Below, one piece after another: positions 61,904-64,000 of a stretch of 64,000 nt of DNA (the stretch's first letter is position 1; every line of letters begins with the position of its first letter). This DNA comes from Halobaculum sp. MBLA0147. Lineage in GTDB: Archaea; Halobacteriota; Halobacteria; Halobacteriales; Haloferacaceae. The notes under the pieces are model-generated. The model was not told the DNA's origin and did not search any database. It worked only from the letters and a program-made list of their open reading frames with translations. The stretch spans positions 1,860,001 through 1,924,000 of the forward strand of contig NZ_JBGKAD010000001.1 in NCBI RefSeq assembly GCF_041361345.1, read 5' to 3'. The position numbers and the translations under genes are program-made.

Positions 61904-63580
61904 ATGCGCGACCGAGACGCGCCACCCGAGGAGGCACAGCCCGACGACGATCCCGACCAGTCGGGCGCGTGGTGGCGCGAGACGGCCGCGACACCGCGTC
62001 GTCGCCCGGTGACCGACGGCGGCACGGACACGGAGGGTGTCACGCTCGACCCCTGGGGCTCGGCGACGGTGGGCGACTACGAGAACCTCTTCGCGGAGTT
62101 CGGGATCGAGGACTTCCGCGAGGTGTTAGACGAGGTCCCGGACCCGCACTACCTGATGCGGCGCCGCGTGATCTTCGGCCACCGGAACTACGGCCCGGTG
62201 GCGCGGGCGCTGGCGAACGACGAGCCCGCCGCCGCACTGTCCGGGTTCATGCCCACCGGCGACCCCCACATCGGCCACAAGCTCGTGTTCGACGAGCTGA
62301 TCTGGCACCAACGGCAGGGGGCCGACGCCTACGGACTGATCGCGGACTTGGAGGCCCACGCCGCCCGCGGCCTCTCGTGGGCGGAGATCGACGAACACGC
62401 CCGCGACTACCTGCTGTCGCTGATCGCGCTCGGCTTCGACGCAGAGGAGGGGGAGCTGTACCGCCAGTCCACGAACGACCGCCTCCAGGATCTGGCCTTC
62501 GAACTCGGCGGGCACGCCCGCTTCGCGGAGTTCGAGTCGATCTACGGGTTCGACGGCGAGACCAGCGTCTCGCACATGCAGTCGGTCGTCACCCAGATGG
62601 CGGACATCCTCTACCCGCAACTGGACGAGCCGAAGCCGACCGTGATCCCCGTCGGGCCGGACCAGGACCCACACGTCCGCCTCGCACGCGACCTGGCGGC
62701 GCGGATGCGCTACTTCAAGGTGACCGAAGCGTTCGCGAGCTTCGAGGCCGACGCCGCCGAGCGTGCGCTCCTCCGAGAAGCGTACGACGCCCGCGAGACG
62801 TGGGCCGACGAGCCGGAGCGGCCGCGGTGTGAGGGTGCCGCCGCGTGGCTCGCGGACCGTCCCGTCGGTGCCGACGACGACGCGATCGCCGAGACACGTG
62901 CCGGTGCCCGCGACCGCGTCGTCGAGAAGCTCGAGAACGCGGGGATGGAGCCGCTGCGACCGCGTGTGCGGTTCCTCGACCGCAACGCGAACGACGAGGC
63001 CTTCGAGGCCTTGATCGAGGCCGTCGACGGCGAGAAGCGGGTGTTCGACGCCCACGTCGACGCCTTCGAGATGGACGCCGCCGAGGCCGAGGCGCTCGCC
63101 CGCGAGGTGGAGATCGACGCGGGTGGGTACGGCTTCGTCGCCCCCTCCTCGCTCTACCACCGGTTCATGACCGGGCTCACGGGCGGGAAGATGTCCTCGT
63201 CGGTGCCGGCGAGTCACATCTCGCTGTTGGACGACCCCGAGGACGGCTACGACAAGGTGAAGGCCGCCACCACCGGCGGTCGGACGACGGCGGAGGAGCA
63301 ACGCGAGAAGGGCGGGAAGCCGGACGAGTGTCCCGTCTACGAACTGTACGCCTACCTCCTCTCGCAGGACGACGACGAGTTCGCCCAACGGGTGTACGAC
63401 GAGTGTGCCGGCGGCGAGCGACTCTGTGGCGGCTGCAAGGAGCAGGCGGCCGAGTTGATGCGGGAGTTCCTCGAAGACCACCAGGAGAAACGCGAGGAGG
63501 CGGAGGAGGTCCTCGCGGAGTTGGACGTGGACCTCGACGTGGCTGGCTCGCGCCGCGGCGTCGCACCCGCCGAGGAGTGA
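61904..63580 (+). CDS. trpS: Tryptophanyl-tRNA synthetase
   Basis: 558 residues from ATG 61904. Class I enzyme charging tRNA-Trp. The HIGH-type motif is PTGDPHIGH at 117-125 and the KMSKS-type motif is GGKMSSSV near 425-432. Between them are IADLEAHAARGLSW, ETSVSHMQSVVTQMADILYP and VIPVGPDQDPHVRLARDLA, all standard for the archaeal/eukaryotic-like TrpRS. The first 50 residues are an acidic extension of haloarchaeal type. After KMSSS come a cluster of four Cys/Gly residues (CAGGERLCGGCK) and a charged C-terminal helix. Internal sequence is intact. Confidence 0.96.
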   Translation: MRDRDAPPEEAQPDDDPDQSGAWWRETAATPRRRPVTDGGTDTEGVTLDPWGSATVGDYENLFAEFGIEDFREVLDEVPDPHYLMRRRVIFGHRNYGPVARALANDEPAAALSGFMPTGDPHIGHKLVFDELIWHQRQGADAYGLIADLEAHAARGLSWAEIDEHARDYLLSLIALGFDAEEGELYRQSTNDRLQDLAFELGGHARFAEFESIYGFDGETSVSHMQSVVTQMADILYPQLDEPKPTVIPVGPDQDPHVRLARDLAARMRYFKVTEAFASFEADAAERALLREAYDARETWADEPERPRCEGAAAWLADRPVGADDDAIAETRAGARDRVVEKLENAGMEPLRPRVRFLDRNANDEAFEALIEAVDGEKRVFDAHVDAFEMDAAEAEALAREVEIDAGGYGFVAPSSLYHRFMTGLTGGKMSSSVPASHISLLDDPEDGYDKVKAATTGGRTTAEEQREKGGKPDECPVYELYAYLLSQDDDEFAQRVYDECAGGERLCGGCKEQAAELMREFLEDHQEKREEAEEVLAELDVDLDVAGSRRGVAPAEE

Positions 63581-63685
63581 GGCCGCGGCCCCCGACACGA
63601 GAGGCCGGGTCCCGACGGAAGGCTGGCCTCCACACGACCGGGAGCCGCCGTCTGCGTCGGGGTGACGGACGGGGACGGTATCGAC

Positions 63686-63697
63686 GCCCTTTTGCGC
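63686..63697 (+). promoter_or_regulatory. TATA-like element for rps6e
   Basis: gacgcccttttgcg lies about 28 bp before ATG 63720, consistent with a leaderless or near-leaderless mRNA. The rest of the 139-bp spacer after trpS shows nothing else. Confidence 0.45.
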
Positions 63698-63719
63698 CGA
63701 GACGGTGACTGTCGGGGTA

Positions 63720-64000
63720 ATGGCAGAGTTCGACGTCGTCGTCGGCGACGACACCGGCGACACGCGACAGTTCGAGGTCGAAGGACAGGACGCCAACCGT
63801 TTCCTCGGTCGGGAACTCGGCGAGGAGGTCGACGGCGGTGCCGTCGGACTCGACGGCTACACGCTGGCGCTGACCGGTGGGTCCGACGACGCCGGGCGGC
63901 CGATGCGCGAGGACGTGGCGGGCGACTCGCTGAAGGAGTTGCTGCTGGAGGGTGGCGTCGGCTACGAGCCGTCTCGCGACGGCGAACGCAAGCGCGTCAC
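63720..64000 (+). CDS. rps6e: 30S ribosomal protein S6e, 3'-truncated by the window end
   Basis: The first 93 residues from ATG 63720 ([20 protein letters not shown]) are visible. [46 protein letters not shown] is the signature of archaeal eS6. Homologues are about 130 residues, so roughly 40 remain outside. The protein belongs to the small ribosomal subunit. Confidence 0.95.
   Translation, partial: MAEFDVVVGDDTGDTRQFEVEGQDANRFLGRELGEEVDGGAVGLDGYTLALTGGSDDAGRPMREDVAGDSLKELLLEGGVGYEPSRDGERKRV

Overview
The window is chromosomal DNA from a halophilic archaeon (class Halobacteria). The G+C content is high, the predicted proteins are strongly acidic, and TATA-type promoters often lie 25-30 bp before a start codon with almost no leader. 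Lineage markers include an MC1 chromosomal protein, a TbsP-like regulator, a haloarchaeal transducer, geranylgeranylglyceryl phosphate synthase, several tiny zinc-ribbon proteins, and an rRNA operon ordered 16S-tRNA-Ala-23S-5S-tRNA-Cys. I cannot fix the genus by reading alone.

Layout. 1-9.5 kb: a truncated queuosine-precursor transporter, a large secreted surface protein, Tsr3, a coiled-coil protein with a nuclease-like core, SerRS, a GIY-YIG protein, a 50-residue zinc protein, LarB, a small histone-fold protein and RpiA. 9.5-21.5 kb: tRNA-Leu facing a ferredoxin gene across a large inverted repeat, the B12-dependent ribonucleotide reductase with a 419-residue intein, DUF424, TPR, RlmE, a racemase-like protein, two zinc proteins and an S9 peptidase. 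21.5-27.2 kb: the rRNA operon on the minus strand, with processing stems and four tandem promoter-like elements. 27.5-33 kb: MC1, TrmG10, archaetidylserine decarboxylase, an RFC small subunit and a MATE exporter.

33.1-38.9 kb is the main replication origin neighbourhood. Three co-directional genes (OapA GTPase, OapB/DUF2073, OapC zinc-ribbon) diverge from orc1/cdc6. The 1.2 kb between them holds inverted origin recognition boxes with G-strings, an A/T-rich element with 10-bp periodicity, and two tandem-repeat arrays. More box-like sites lie beyond orc1.

39-45.8 kb: signal peptidase I, AspRS (its 3' end partly duplicated downstream), a chemotaxis transducer, GGGP synthase and thymidylate kinase. 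45.7-47.5 kb: a two-gene cassette lies exactly between two 95-bp direct repeats made from the 5' end of tmk. It pairs a nucleoside-deoxyribosyltransferase/TIR-like protein with a divergent winged-helix regulator and has a palindrome in the shared promoter. A related pair, extended by a HAD phosphatase, occurs at 55.0-57.2 kb with its own promoter palindrome. I regard this repeated module as the best candidate for an undescribed system.

The remainder is mostly housekeeping: cyclophilin, TbsP, a DsbA-like lipoprotein with a CxxC membrane partner, GNAT, DedA, PdxS, secreted proteins, tRNA-splicing endonuclease, TrpRS and the start of ribosomal protein S6e. Some genes connect functionally. EndA is the enzyme expected to cut the bulge-helix-bulge precursors of the rRNA operon. 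Tsr3 and RlmE modify rRNA, and TrmG10 modifies tRNA. OapA-C, Orc1 and RFC belong to replication, with NrdJ and Tmk supplying dNTPs. Archaetidylserine decarboxylase is linked to C-terminal lipid anchoring of surface proteins like the one at 964-3201.
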